The notes under the pieces are model-generated. The model had not been told where the DNA came from, made no database searches, and saw only the letters and a list, made by a program, of their open reading frames with translations. 64,000 bases of DNA from Petunia secreta (Eukaryota; Streptophyta; Magnoliopsida; Solanales; Solanaceae): NCBI GenBank assembly GCA_029990175.1, contig JARKIP010000017.1, forward strand, positions 18,308,001-18,372,000, given 5' to 3'. Shown here one piece after another: positions 33,401 through 44,118 of the stretch. Made by a program: the position numbers and the translations under genes. How positions within the stretch are numbered: the first letter of the stretch is position 1; each line of letters opens with the position of its first letter.

Positions 33401-34190
33401 CTGCGCCTCCAAGAAAGAAATGATCCTACTCTTCGGAGAAGGCCTGGAACCTCTCCATACAACCCGAGACTCACCCTCTGCCCCGATCGTCACGGACTTG
33501 GCATGGCAATCCAAAGTCGCATGACAGGAAGCCAGCCAATCCATGCCCATAATGACATCGATGGACTCTACACCACAGATGGAGATCATACACTGCCGAT
33601 AACCCCTATCTACACATATAGAAGACCCGACAGGGGTGGCAACCATAAAGGGATCATCTAAGAAGACCAGATCCCTGCCCAAGCAAGGGGCAAATCCCGG
33701 CGACACATACGAATAGGTAGACCCCAGATCAATAAGAGCATAAGCATCGCGGCCACAGACAGAAATAATACCTGTGATGACATCATTGGATGCCTCAGCA
33801 TCCTGACGAGTCATAGCATAGACCTGCGCCGAGCCTCCTGAACCCGGAGCTCTCTGAGACTGCTGTCTAGGAGGCATCTGAGAAACGGGCCTGGCGGCCT
33901 GAGGACCAGATGGTACCATAGCTGCGGATCCCTGGCGAACTGATGAAACATAAGGGCAACTCCTGACATAGTGCTCTGGAGACCCACACTCAAAACATCC
34001 ATCACCTCTACCTCCTCTACCGCCTCTACCACCTCTGCCATGACCACCTCCAGACGAACACCTCCCATGATGCCTCTGATGGCACCTCCCGCACTGCGGC
34101 GGACCAGACTGCGAAGAGCCACCCCGCCTCTGGGATGACTGAGGCCTCGGGGTCTCTGAAGAAAAAATCCTGGGCAGGCAAAGCAGCAGC
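30401..34190 (-). pseudogene. Ty3/gypsy pol: protease, RT, RNase H, integrase, chromodomain (two stops)
   Basis: One frame with two nonsense codons (31691-31693 and 31196-31198, the latter at TDG/SERTIQ where CAG is expected). Domains in order: zinc knuckle CFECGSPEHYVRSC, protease ALIDLGSTYSYVSP (a leucine where DSG is usual), RT with FIDDILVYS near 32750, RNase H with DASGVGLGSVLMQ and FTDHKSLQYLF, integrase HHCC finger (HPGTAK...CLNCQQV), core with DRGAQFTAQFW, and a C-terminal VQWGHHSIAEATWE chromodomain-like stretch, known in chromoviruses to direct integration to heterochromatin. It is dead because of the stops and the altered protease site. Confidence 0.92.
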
Positions 34191-35261
34191 CTGGGGCCTA
34201 GACTGAGAACGACCCTGATGACCCTGACCCCTCTGAGCGGATCTACTATACCCACCAGACTGACGCGATCTCTTGGCCTCCCTCTCCGCGTCAGCCCTGG
34301 CGAAGATATCCTCCATCCGCCGCGCCACATCAACTATCTCAAAATATGACTTGTTGCCCATATCAGGGGCAACAGCTACCTTCAAGCGGGGATGAAGACC
34401 CTCAACAAACTGGAGGACCTTGTCCCTCTCCTGAGCCACCATAGCCGGCGCAAACCGAGACAACCACAAGAACCTGGTGTCATACTCTGAAACAGACAGG
34501 TTTCCCTGCCTCAACCCCTCAAACTCGCGCCTCTGAGCATCGTGCTGACTCTGGGGCACGAACCTGCTCATGAACATAGACACGAACTCAGCCCAAGACA
34601 AAGGAGGGAGGTCACTAGACCTCTGCCGCATCATGGAGACCCACCATGTCTCCGCATCTCCCGATAATCTGAAAGAAGCACACTGCACCCCTAAGGTGTC
34701 TCTAGTACCAAGAACTGTCAAAATCTTCTCACACTTCTGAATGTACCTCTGGGCAGTACATGTAGCTGAGGTACCGTCGAACTCTGGAGGCTGAAGCTTC
34801 ATGAATGACTCTATCCTCTTGGCAACCTCCTCAGTGCCCATAGGAGGAGTAGAAATAACAGGACCTGCCTGAGGAGCAGAAGCAGAAGGCTGGGCAATAT
34901 GATCAGGAGCAGCCTCAGAAGTAGGTGTGCTCATAACAGGTGTGGTCGGCTGAGGAGCCGAAACAGGAGCTGCAACATCATCTCTGACAGGGACCTGATG
35001 GCTAGACAAGGCCATCAGTCTCATATACTCCTCTGAAGAGATCACAATGGTGCCTGGCACAACAGCAGGCACAGGGGGAATAGATGCTGACAGAGTCGCT
35101 GCGGACACCGCAGGGATAGCTGTGTCCTGCCTAGTGGCTGACGGGCGACCTGCCCGAGTCTTCTTAGCAGCTGGCGGCTGCGTAGGTGCTGATGGCTCTC
35201 CCGCAGACGCGGGTGTAGAAGATGCAGCCCTCCTGGCTGAGGATGCTCGCGTCCTCGCCAT
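34150..35261 (-). pseudogene. Ty3/gypsy gag (frameshifted)
   Basis: Starts MARTRASSARRAASS at 35261. It has a proline/alanine-rich N-terminal region, then a Retrotrans_gag core (LQPPEFDGTSATCTAQRYIQ, then MSRFVPQSQHDAQRREFEGL). Near 34165, in a T-run, the frame slips: the continuing frame carries the glycine-rich region and zinc knuckle read with pol. In intact Tekay elements gag and pol are one ORF, so this shift is a lesion, possibly in a slippery run. The 1.2-kb size is normal for the family. Confidence 0.88.
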
Positions 35262-35452
35262 CTGATACAATACACGAAAAAGGGTCAGCACCTATATAAG
35301 CTACTCAGCACGAATAGAGATGAAACGAAGGGAAAACATTTCCTAACATGCCCTTGTAGCCTCTCGCTCATAAGTATGGTCGACAACATACCCATAAGCA
35401 AGACTCTACTCAGACACTGCTCCAAGACTCCTAGGACTCGAATTAGAACCTA

Positions 35453-35466
35453 GGGCTCTGATACCA
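35453..35466 (-). promoter_or_regulatory. Primer binding site of gypsy element 1
   Basis: The minus strand reads TGGTATCAGAGCCC three bases after the 5' LTR end (GGGTCGTGACA), complementary to initiator tRNA-Met. Confidence 0.92.
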
Positions 35467-35469
35467 AAC

Positions 35470-38001
35470 TGTCACGACCCAAATTTCCAAGGGCTCGTGA
35501 TGGCACCTAAACAACATTTGCCTAGGCGAACAAATGAAACAAGATGCGAAAAAGAACAATAATGTGAAAAGATCATAAATGGATATATAAATATAAAAGG
35601 GTGAAGTCCAAAAGAATATATCCACAAAAGAATTGGAGCATTCTAAGAGTGACTCAATAAAGTATGAATATACATCAAAGAAATCTGAGTCCTATCTCTA
35701 AGTGACTCCGGCGGTATGCCACCACGGTCTGTGTGGTCGGCTCACCTCAATCAAAAGTCTCAGAAGCCTCGGGAACCGCTAACGTCCGGGCTGCTGACTG
35801 GATGAAGGACCTGCGCACATAGCAGAGTAAGTTATGAGCCGAAGCCCAGTAAGATCACCGACAGGCCCGCTAAGGTACCCTTGCGGGACAAGTCGCTACA
35901 TGCATCATAAGCAACAACATACTATAGTAATCATACAATAAAGTAGTGAAATCACAAATAGATGTAACACATTCCATACACACAAGTAGTAACCAGAAGT
36001 CTCAAGGATTATGCCCATCCAACGTAAGGCATAGGTCAACTCAGCGGCGGTTTGGAGGTCCAATCTCTACTCCCGTGCCGACTAACCTAGACCTACGATG
36101 GACTAGCAACACCACTACTAAGTATCAACCATATACCGTGACCCGAAGTCACTATCACAATCATGAATAAGTAGACCAACGACCCGTAGTCGTTGGCTCA
36201 TCTCAAATCTGTCTACGATCGCACCACACCCCCTGTCAAGTGCGTCGTATCTCAATAAATCAAGTGACCACACCACACCCCCTGTCAAGTGTGTCACATC
36301 TCAAAGATCAAGTGTCCACACCACACCCCCTGTCAAGTGTGACACATCTCATAGTATAGGCGACACCACACCCCCTGTCAAGTGTCCCTCTAACAGTATT
36401 AATATCCACGACATTAATAACAATAACAGAAATAATAACAGAAATATTAATAACGATAATATTTCACAGTCACCGTAACCCAGGTTGGTTATGCTAGCTG
36501 AACGTAAGGCGAAGGTTAACCCGACCACAGTTTGGGGGTACAATCCCTACTCCCATGTCGTCCAACCCAAGGTTACGTATAGACAGCACTACCCAACCCG
36601 GCACGTGAACAAATCAAGTACCAATATCATACAAAAGCCGGCAAAATCCTCGGCAAGACATTTATCATGACATGCCGGCAACATCCTCGGCCATGTCCCA
36701 AGTTCTTGCTATCTAAGCATGGCGTAGCAAGTGTTACTACGATATAAATTTAAGCTACCTCGACGTAGCGTTTAGACCGGCACATACCTCGGTCGAGTCA
36801 CAATCTCGCTATTTATAACAAACAATAATAGCAAGTAATTCACATCATTAATCCTAACCATTGTTAGGTATATATATGCGTACATGAAGCATACTAGCAT
36901 GAAGGAAGAGTCCACAAGCACAATAGAGGTCAAGTCTCACTTACCTCGAAATTCGGACTCAAATGCCGGGAAGAATCTCCTTTCCCGCTCGCCTTGTCCG
37001 CGAAGGACTCTCCACTAGGTCTTAAGTGTAAGTATGATTGGGTCTTCAAGAAATACCCAAAAATCGCCTCAAGAGCTCACCAAATGATTTTTATAAGTTA
37101 TGAACCGAAATGGCCCGAAATGGCCTTTTTATAGCAGTTTTTTGCCTCTGTGACAGCTTCTTTTAAAAAAAACATAACTTTTGATAACAATGTCCAAATG
37201 ACCTGAAACTGGTTCCATTAGAACCACAACTCAAAGGGCTACAACTTTCATGTTTTGAGTTTTTCCTAATTCCATACGGATTGGCCGGAAAATCAGCTTT
37301 TATCCGGCTGTTTGCGCCAAAACAGAACAGAAAAGTCGCACCAGATTTTCTACTGTTTTAGGGGCAAAACGGGACCCTACGAAGCTCGGAATGATCCCAA
37401 ATTTTACACACAAGCCATAAAATACTTGTGTGACATGCTCGTCAAGACGGAACTCAATTCGGACCTCCAGAACTCAAAAAGTGGGTCCCACGGCAAATGT
37501 TCAATTTTCGACTTTCGCCAAAATAGCGAAATTTAACCATACGACCTCGGAATCCAATTCCGAAAGTTGCTACAAGTCACAAATGACTATACAAACCTAA
37601 CGGAACTTTCGGATCTCTCATCGGAGCTCATTTGCTCAAATCGAGCTCGGAAACCTCTTTTAACTCTTTTAAACTTCCGAAACGGGGACTTTATCAAAAG
37701 TCCTATCAAACGAGGTCCGTTTTCAATTTTGAAGGTTGCTACATATCATAAATGACGAGACGGACCTAACGGTGCGCTCGGATTTTCCATCGGGGTTCGT
37801 TTACTCAAAACGACCTATCGAAACCCCAAATTCCTTTCCGGAATTTCATAAACGGATCCTTTTCTCGAAAACCTATCAAACGGACTCCGTTTCGACTCAG
37901 ATTTCACAGACGGGTCATAAATGACCTAACGGAGCTTTTGGGACTGTCGACACGTAAATCGAGGTCCCGGATCCCGTAACGACTATTTGAGGGTCGTTAC
38001 A
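35470..38001 (-). repeat. Gypsy 5' LTR, full length, 2532 bp
   Basis: On the minus strand it begins TGTAACGACCCTC (38001) and ends GGGTCGTGACA (35470), TG...CA. It contains a four-unit minisatellite at 36220-36390. At 38002 it joins pararetrovirus fragment B2. Confidence 0.9.
36220..36390. repeat. Minisatellite CCACACCCCCTGTCAAGTG, four copies
   Basis: The 19-20-base core repeats at about 36222, 36271, 36318 and 36365, spaced by 45-49 bases with intervening CATCTCA-like text. It lies inside the gypsy LTR. Confidence 0.85.
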
Positions 38002-38975
38002 TTATTTTCAATAAATGCTTTAACCTGAGTATTATCTGTCCTTAATATGAATTCTTTCCTTATTAACCATATCTCAAAGGTTTTTATTGCTCTAATTACA
38101 GCTAATAACTCTTTTTCGTTTATATCATAATTTAATTCTGCTCCTCGAAATCATCCGGATGCATATCTAAGAACTATCTCATCGCCTTGCCTTTTTAATA
38201 CTGCTCCCCAATATTTATCGGAGGCATCTGTTTCTAATATTAATTCATCTTCATCTTTTGGGAGAGGCATTGGTTTTAACTCTCTTATAGCTTCCTTAAT
38301 TTTTATTACTTCCTTAGTATCTGCTTTAGTCCAACTAAATTCCTTTTTTCCCCTTAATTTTTTCTGTAAATTTTCTCTTAGTTTTGCTCCATTTTTTATA
38401 AAATTATTTGCATAGTTTAAATGTCCTAAGAAGCTTTGTAGTTGTCTTTTGTCGCTAAATTCATTAGGAAAATCTAAGATACTTTTAGCTATATGAGGTT
38501 GCACCACTAGAACTTGGTTTATTCATTTTTGTTTCTAATGTCATATCTCTAAAACCTTCTACTAGTCCTAGTATTTCTTCTTCTTTATCGGAATCAGGAT
38601 TTTCTAGATATTCTTCGATTCTATTCATCTTAATATCTATTTTATTTTCATCTTTTTCTTTATCTTTACTTTCTTCCATTCCTACCATTAATTTTATTAT
38701 TGGCGAAATTTCGGTGGTTTTACTATATTCTAAGATTTTTTCTTTTATTACATCTTTCCTTTTGCTCTCAGTTTGTTCTGTTATTTTTATTCCTATTATT
38801 TCAGTATATTTCTTCTCCATTTCTAGCTGTAATATTTCCTGAGTTAACTCTATTTGTACCGATAAATTTCTTACATTTTCATTTAATACTTTTATGGATT
38901 CACCTAAATGGCTATCATTTAGTATTTTATTAAATTCTAGCTCATTCTTTCTTTTCTTTAATTCTTCCAATTCAT
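38002..38975 (-). mobile_element. Endogenous pararetrovirus fragment B2 (internal deletion)
   Basis: On the minus strand: codons ~26 to ~180 of ORF2 (ELEELKKRKNELEF to KPSSSG, 38975-38507), then a direct join at about 38505 to pol residues from QPHIAKSILDF through RNase H, ending at the gypsy LTR (38002). About 3.7 kb of genome (capsid core, movement protein, protease, RT) is missing at the join. An in-frame stop after RYASG comes from TCC to TCA (38151-38153). It overlaps in content with fragment B, so the two are not simply halves split by the gypsy element. Confidence 0.85.
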
Positions 38976-40437
38976 ATGATGCTTTGAGAAAGGAGAATTT
39001 TTGTATGCGGGCAGCACTTTTATGGGCCATTAATGATTTTCCAGCTTATGCCTACTTATCCAGATGGAGCACAAAGGAAGCTTTGGCTTGACCTGCATGC
39101 AACAAAGACACTCAGTCTGCTCAACTGAAGTATGGTCATAAGTTCTCCTACATGGGCGCATATAGGTTTTTACCCTATGATCATAAGTGGCGTGCTAATA
39201 AACATGCTTTTAATGGAGAAGTAGAAAAAAGACATGCTCCTAAAATTCTCTATGGAGATGGTGTGTTAAACCAATTGGTTAGCTTGGAAAATATTAAATT
39301 TGATAAGACGAAGAAGAAATAGAGAAAAGAAAAAAGTAAAGGCTTTCATAACTGGAGGAAGAAAGCATTTTTTTCAAACTACCATATTGGAAAAATAATC
39401 TAATACATCACAATTTAGATGTTATACATATTGAAAAGAGTATTTATGACAATATTATTGGGACGTTATTAGATATTCAAGGAAAAACAAAAGATAATCT
39501 GAATGCTCGCCGTGATTTTAAGAAAATGGGCATAAGAAGAGATTTGCATCAAACTCAAAGAGATGGTAAGTGGTATTACCCAGCAGCATGGTATACTTTG
39601 TCACCAGAGGAGAAGTCTAAATTATGCAAGTTTCTGAAAATTATTAAAGTTCCATATGGTTATTGTTCCAATATATCACAGTGTGTAAATGTGAAGGATC
39701 GTAAAATTTATGGCCTTAAGAGTTATGATTCTCATATATTGGAACAACTTCCTTCTTTTACAATTTGGAGAGTTTTGCTAAGCAATGTCTATGATGCTAT
39801 CACCGAGTTAAGTATTTTCTTCAGGGAGTTGTGCTCAAAAAAATTAAGAATAGATCTATTGGATCAAATTGCATATCAAATTCCAATAACATGGTCCAAA
39901 TTAGAAAAAATATTCTTACCAATATTTTTTGACATTATAGTGCACTTAACCATTCATCTTCCAACAGAGGCTAAGGTAGCTGAACCGGTACGGTACAGAT
40001 GGATGTACCAAATAGAGTGGTACATTTTTTTTTAAATTTTGCACATCTGTTCTAATTTTATGTGGCTTGTTAATTTGTTATGATAAATAATTAATTTCAT
40101 ATTTTATCATGTAGATATTGCGCATATTAAAATTTTATGTTCGTAACCAAAGTCAACCTGAAGGATCTATTGCAGAAGGCAATATTGTTGAAGAATGTAT
40201 AATATTTTGCTCAAGGTTTTTGCAAGGTAGTGCAAGAGGGTATACTCGAGTCGACAAGAATGTTGAAGGTGATCATGTTGAGTCTTACACTGGACTGTCA
40301 CTATCTGAACAAAAGGGTTGCCCGTTATCAAAAGATACATCCAGGAATCTTGAAGAGCTTGAGCGAAAGCAAGCTCATCTTTATATTTTGAGAAATTGCG
40401 AAGAAGTTCAACCATTTCTACAGTGTGTTTTTATATA
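38976..40437 (+). pseudogene. CACTA (En/Spm) TNP2-like transposase, decayed
   Basis: Translated pieces fit the TNP2 transposase of plant CACTA elements: NFCMRAALLWAINDFPAY, CNKDTQSAQLKYGHKF, RFLPYDHKWRANKHAF, a PYWKNNL-like stretch, LDVIHIEKSI, GKTKDNLNARRDF, MGIRRDLHQTQRDGKWYYPA, and later the DUF4218-like EGNIVEECIIFCSRFLQG. The longest open part is 39526-40035. A probable intron lies at about 40018-40113 (GTACATTT...CATGTAG). Stops (for example at TKEALA/PACNKD) and frame changes make it dead. The left edge is cut by pararetrovirus B2. TNP2 binds CACTA ends and excises the element. No CACTA termini are seen. Confidence 0.85.
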
Positions 40438-40449
40438 GTATTGTGTGTT

Positions 40450-41150
40450 CTTTTTTTCTTTTTTTTTTGGTTACTAAAAATTTATTAATCACCAAGCATA
40501 ATATTCACGTACCACAGTAGAACTAACTCAGTCTACTATCTCCACAGTAATCTAATCCTACTCTAAATGAAATTTGCTTGCTACTACTTCTAGCTGTAGG
40601 AACTACCAAATTTCCTCAACCTAAGTTTTCTAACCAATACTATTCTTTGTAGCTTAAAACTGATATTATTGAAAGACACTTTGAAGTTTCTCGAAGCTCT
40701 TACATTACAAATGACAGCTATTTCCCTTGCTGTAAACTTCAAATCTTGCTCCACTTCTTCAAATATTCTTTTGTTTCTCTCATTCCAAATGACATAAGTG
40801 AACTCTGCATATACTAATTTTATTACTTGGGCCCGTTTTGTCTTTCTTTGCTGCTCTTTAGGATCTACTGGTGATGGTTCTACCAAGTTTGTATCACTGG
40901 TTGCTCTATCTTTAGCCATTGCATTAATCTTTTCCATAGATCTTTATGCAAATATGCATTCCATGAATAAATGATCTTTTTTTTTTTTCATTAGCTTCTT
41001 TGCATAGAACACAATCAGCATCTCTAGCTTTAGTAACTACAGCTTTATTCCACAGTTTCAAGTTAATTAGACCAATTCGACCAGCTGATTTTGGTGGCAC
41101 ATTTTGTCCGGGCTACTAGTGCTATCTTTGTCAGTGCATTAGAACCTGAC
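40450..41150 (-). mobile_element. LINE (L1-type) 3' end, inserted in the CACTA element
   Basis: The minus strand carries the end of an L1-type RT ORF: a zf-RVT-like stretch (GRIGLINLKLWNKAVV, then DCVLCKEANEK...DHLFMEC near 40950-41070), broken by an A-run, then an ORF (40937-40590) with IWNERNKRIFEEVEQD. A T-rich run at 40451-40470 is a poly(A) tail in this orientation. It is 5'-truncated as is usual for LINEs. The upstream limit (about 41150-41230) is uncertain and I did not find a clear target duplication. Confidence 0.7.
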
Positions 41151-41230
41151 CAGATAAAGCTTCGACAATAGGCTTCTATAAATTTCATAAAAAGTACTCT
41201 TGCCTAAATAGTAGACGTATAACTTGTAAA

Positions 41231-42099
41231 CTAGTTTTATTTTATTTTTGTAAATTCTACCTACTTATTATCTCTCATTAGATTGAAGTTTTACCAAATA
41301 TTAGATTGAATTTTCAAAAGAAGTAAAAACTTGTTTACTAGAAATAGAAAGTACTCGTACCCAAATAGATTGAATTTTACAATTACCTCTGGACTTTCTT
41401 ATCAGCTCCTATCAACAAGATGGTTGGTTGTATTCACTTCCTTTTCACATAACTTTGAAAAAGCTTCTTTCTTTAGAAAAGCTTTCTTCCAATATTATAT
41501 CAAGGGATATATATATATATTTTTTGATAAAGTATCAAGGGATGCATATTGCAAGAGGATGACTATTTGTTTTTCTGTACAATTGCTGTCACTAGTTTGC
41601 TCATCATTGGCTATAGGGAATGTACTGACTAATTAGAAATTAACCTGTTGTGGCCTTTTTTATTTAGGAACTTTGAGTGTAATTAGGACGTGTTTTGTGA
41701 ACCAGCTTTGGCGTATGGAAGAGTTCCCCTTTCTTAATGTAGGCTGCATTATTTGGAAGCTATTTATTTATCTGTTTAATGTTTATTATCAACCATATAA
41801 TTGTTTATGTTGAATGAAAATTTTTACATTAATTAATGATCTTTTAACCAGCACCATGTCACCTTCAAAGTATTATTTATACTGTTTAATGGTCTCTTAA
41901 GTCCCAAAAATTATTTTTACATTTCTTAAGAATACTTTAATATAATCAACATACTTTGAAGTATAATAGTGACACTAAATTCTTTTACTGCAAAATAGAG
42001 AAAGTAGAGCCAAGACAAAATCCAAACTTATGTTTCTTATTTAATGTGTAATCTATTTTTTTAGTTGTTTCATTATTATTATGGTTATCTTTAAACAGT
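41231..42099. other. AT-rich stretch, no gene seen
   Basis: Lies between the LINE and the second CACTA segment. Probably an intron or decayed interior of the CACTA element. A 101-codon ORF at 41331 has no recognisable features. Confidence 0.4.
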
Positions 42100-42109
42100 G
42101 AGTATGAGA

Positions 42110-42944
42110 AGAGTAGTAACAACATGGATTTTGATGACTGGTTTTCACCATTGAGTAAGCTTTTATTATTATTTTTTTCAATTTGTAACTTGTTGGGCGT
42201 TGCTAGTTTATATAATTATTTTTAATACAGGTTGTACAAATGCTCAAAGAAGAAAATTCACAAACAAGTGGCAGGTTGTATTCTTTGGCAAGAGGCCCGC
42301 TTGTTGGAGTTCAAAGATTCAAGAGATATGAAATAAATGGTTTTAGGTTTCATACTAAACAACTCGAAGACAAGAGGGTGAAGCAAAATAGTGGTGTTTT
42401 AGTTAGAGGAGAAACAAATGGTCAAAGTATAAATTATTATGATGTTCTAACTAAAATAGTAGAACTTCAGTACTTGAAAAGTAAGCGGATTGTTTTGTTT
42501 AAATGTGATTGGTGGGATGTCGATCACATTGGAAAAGGGGTGAAGATAGATAAGCATGGAATCGTTAGTGTCAACACTAATCGAAAGCTAACAACAAATG
42601 AACCATTTGTGCTTGCATCTCAAGAAGAATAAATTTTTTATTTGAAGGATAATCTTCATCCCTATTGGTCAATTGTCTTGAATGGTCATTTTACTTATTT
42701 TACTAGTGGTGTTGTCAATGAAAAAACTTTTCAACAAGATGCTCAAGACACTAGTATATGTACATTTGAGGCAAATGAAGACATCATGAATTGGAGAAGA
42801 AATGATCTTGATGTTATCAGCATTGGTGTTACCTTAGCTGATAATATTATTGAAGCTATCAAATCAGAAGCTAAAACTGATGATGAAGATTTGTTACTCA
42901 GAATTATTAGAACTCTTTTATTCTTATTTATTATGCTTAATTAA
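42110..42944 (+). pseudogene. CACTA-associated DUF4216 region, decayed
   Basis: A short exon (MDFDDWFSPL) is followed by a probable intron ending TTTTTAATACAG near 42232. Then comes YSLARGPLVGVQRFKRYEIN, the DUF4216 hallmark NGFRFHTKQLEDKRVKQNSG, and VLFKCDWWDVDH. The frame stops at 42630-42632 (ASQEE, stop), after which LKDNLHPYWSIVLNGHF continues the homology to 42944. The family lies in TNP2-containing CACTA proteins downstream of the transposase domain; its role is not established. From 42705 the sequence is repeated at the far right of the window. Confidence 0.8.
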
Positions 42945-43529
42945 CGTTAAAACCTTTTCTTAGATTAGTTGAGAGATGATGTTTACTATACATGTATTTT
43001 GCTTTAATATACAATTATGATGGATTAAGTATTTATTAAGTAGCGTTGAGTTGATAATTGTAATTTTTTTGTATTAGACTGTACCAAAAATGCTAACTTT
43101 TACAGGTTATGTGTCGATGGATTCTCCGATTATAGAGTAAACTCTAGTCGATTTTTTATTAGAATAATATATTAAATATAAAAAAACTTGTTGTATGTGG
43201 TTTCTTTTTCCAAGATGTCGACATTTTTTGAATGTTGCAAAACTTATTTCTATACATCTTTCTGTGGTACTGCTCTTCACGTTCTAGTTCTATAATTGAT
43301 ATGGATAAAACGGAAGCGATAATAAAAAGATAGAAATAAGACGTGGCTTGAACTATCCTTCTAGGTAGTATCGAGGAGCTAGTCTTGATACACCCTCGAA
43401 TCGATGTACGAACGGTCCTCAAGAGACATTTGGCTCTTGCAAAGAGTTCGGTCGGGTTTGGAATGAGATTAAATTAGTTCTACAAATTGATTCAAGCCAA
43501 AAGAAAGGGTTTCATTCATTCAAGATATC
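42705..43529 (+). repeat. Left copy of a direct repeat flanking the pararetrovirus array
   Basis: 825 bases match 63176-64000 with a constant offset of 20471, no indel, and about four substitutions by eye. It includes the end of the CACTA DUF4216 segment and about 590 bp of AT-rich DNA after it. The right copy runs to the window edge, so the repeat may be longer. It could extend to the virus joint at about 43597 (about 890 bp). Confidence 0.95.
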
Positions 43530-43596
43530 ATATCTCAAATTGTTCTTTAATATTAAAAAACTAGGTAAGTGAAATAAAAAAAATAAGTTCTTAAGT
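42945..43596. other. Non-coding DNA between CACTA remnant and pararetrovirus copy C
   Basis: No gene supported. A minus-strand 87-codon ORF (43159-43422) recurs at 63630-63893 only because the whole segment is duplicated; I see no family features in it. The final ~55 bases (from about 43542) include AAACTAGGTAAGTGAAATAAA and lead into viral pol sequence. Confidence 0.5.
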
Positions 43597-44118
43597 TTTC
43601 TGTTTTATAATAGGACTTTGTTTACTATCTATATCTTGATTTTCTGTTTTTCTTATTGGTATTAACTCACCACGCTGGCTGCGCGTCCTATATATATGTC
43701 TATATGCTTGTTGTATTCTAGGTGTAGAAATCTTATTTCCACATGGAGTTGTTAGGATGATCCTAGTGGGTTCAATAATAAAAGGTAAATATTTATTAAG
43801 AAAATTCATTCCTATTAACATATGACATCCTATATGTGGATAGTAGTAGACTTCTTCCATTATCAATTCGTATTGACTTATAACTATCCATAATTTTTCA
43901 ATACCTTTATCAAAAGTGGTTTGTCTATTGTGGATGTCAACTCCTACTACTTTTTGAAGTTCCTTTATTTCTTCAATGGGATAGGAGATGAAGTTCATTC
44001 CACTTCCCGTATCTACATATGCATGATATGTCTTTCCTTTTATTTCGACTTTTATATAAATAGTAACTTTCTTTTGTATTATTTTAACTAGTTCTAGGTA
44101 TTTGGATTCTTCTTCCAT
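43597..44118 (-). pseudogene. Pararetrovirus pol, protease part only (copy C)
   Basis: Starts MEEESKYLEL at 44118, overlapping the movement-protein ORF by 35 bases, and covers residues 1-175 of pol: DTGSGMNF and the second protease motif (HMLIGMNFLNKY, with a D-to-H change against copy A). It is cut at SPIIKQKT by the array's end against host DNA, so RT is absent. Confidence 0.85.

Larger units (their letters stand above)
29273..38001 (-). mobile_element. Ty3/gypsy chromovirus (Tekay-like), one LTR truncated
   Basis: Minus-strand element. The 5' LTR is on the right (35470-38001, 2532 bp), then PBS, gag, pol with integrase and a chromodomain-like end, polypurine tract, and 3' LTR on the left (29273-30277), of which only about 1.0 kb remains. 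The large LTR and the C-terminal VRVQWGHHSIAEATWE motif fit the Tekay/Del chromovirus clade. Both sides are pararetrovirus sequence. No target duplication can be tested because the left end is lost. Confidence 0.9.

Noticed and set aside
40590..40937. Possible host gene on the minus strand
   Set aside because: IWNERNKRIFEE and the preceding cysteine-rich piece fit the end of a LINE RT ORF, with a poly(A) tail adjacent.
43159..43422. 87-codon minus ORF, repeated at 63630-63893
   Set aside because: Kept only through the 825-bp direct repeat, one amino-acid difference; no features of a gene.
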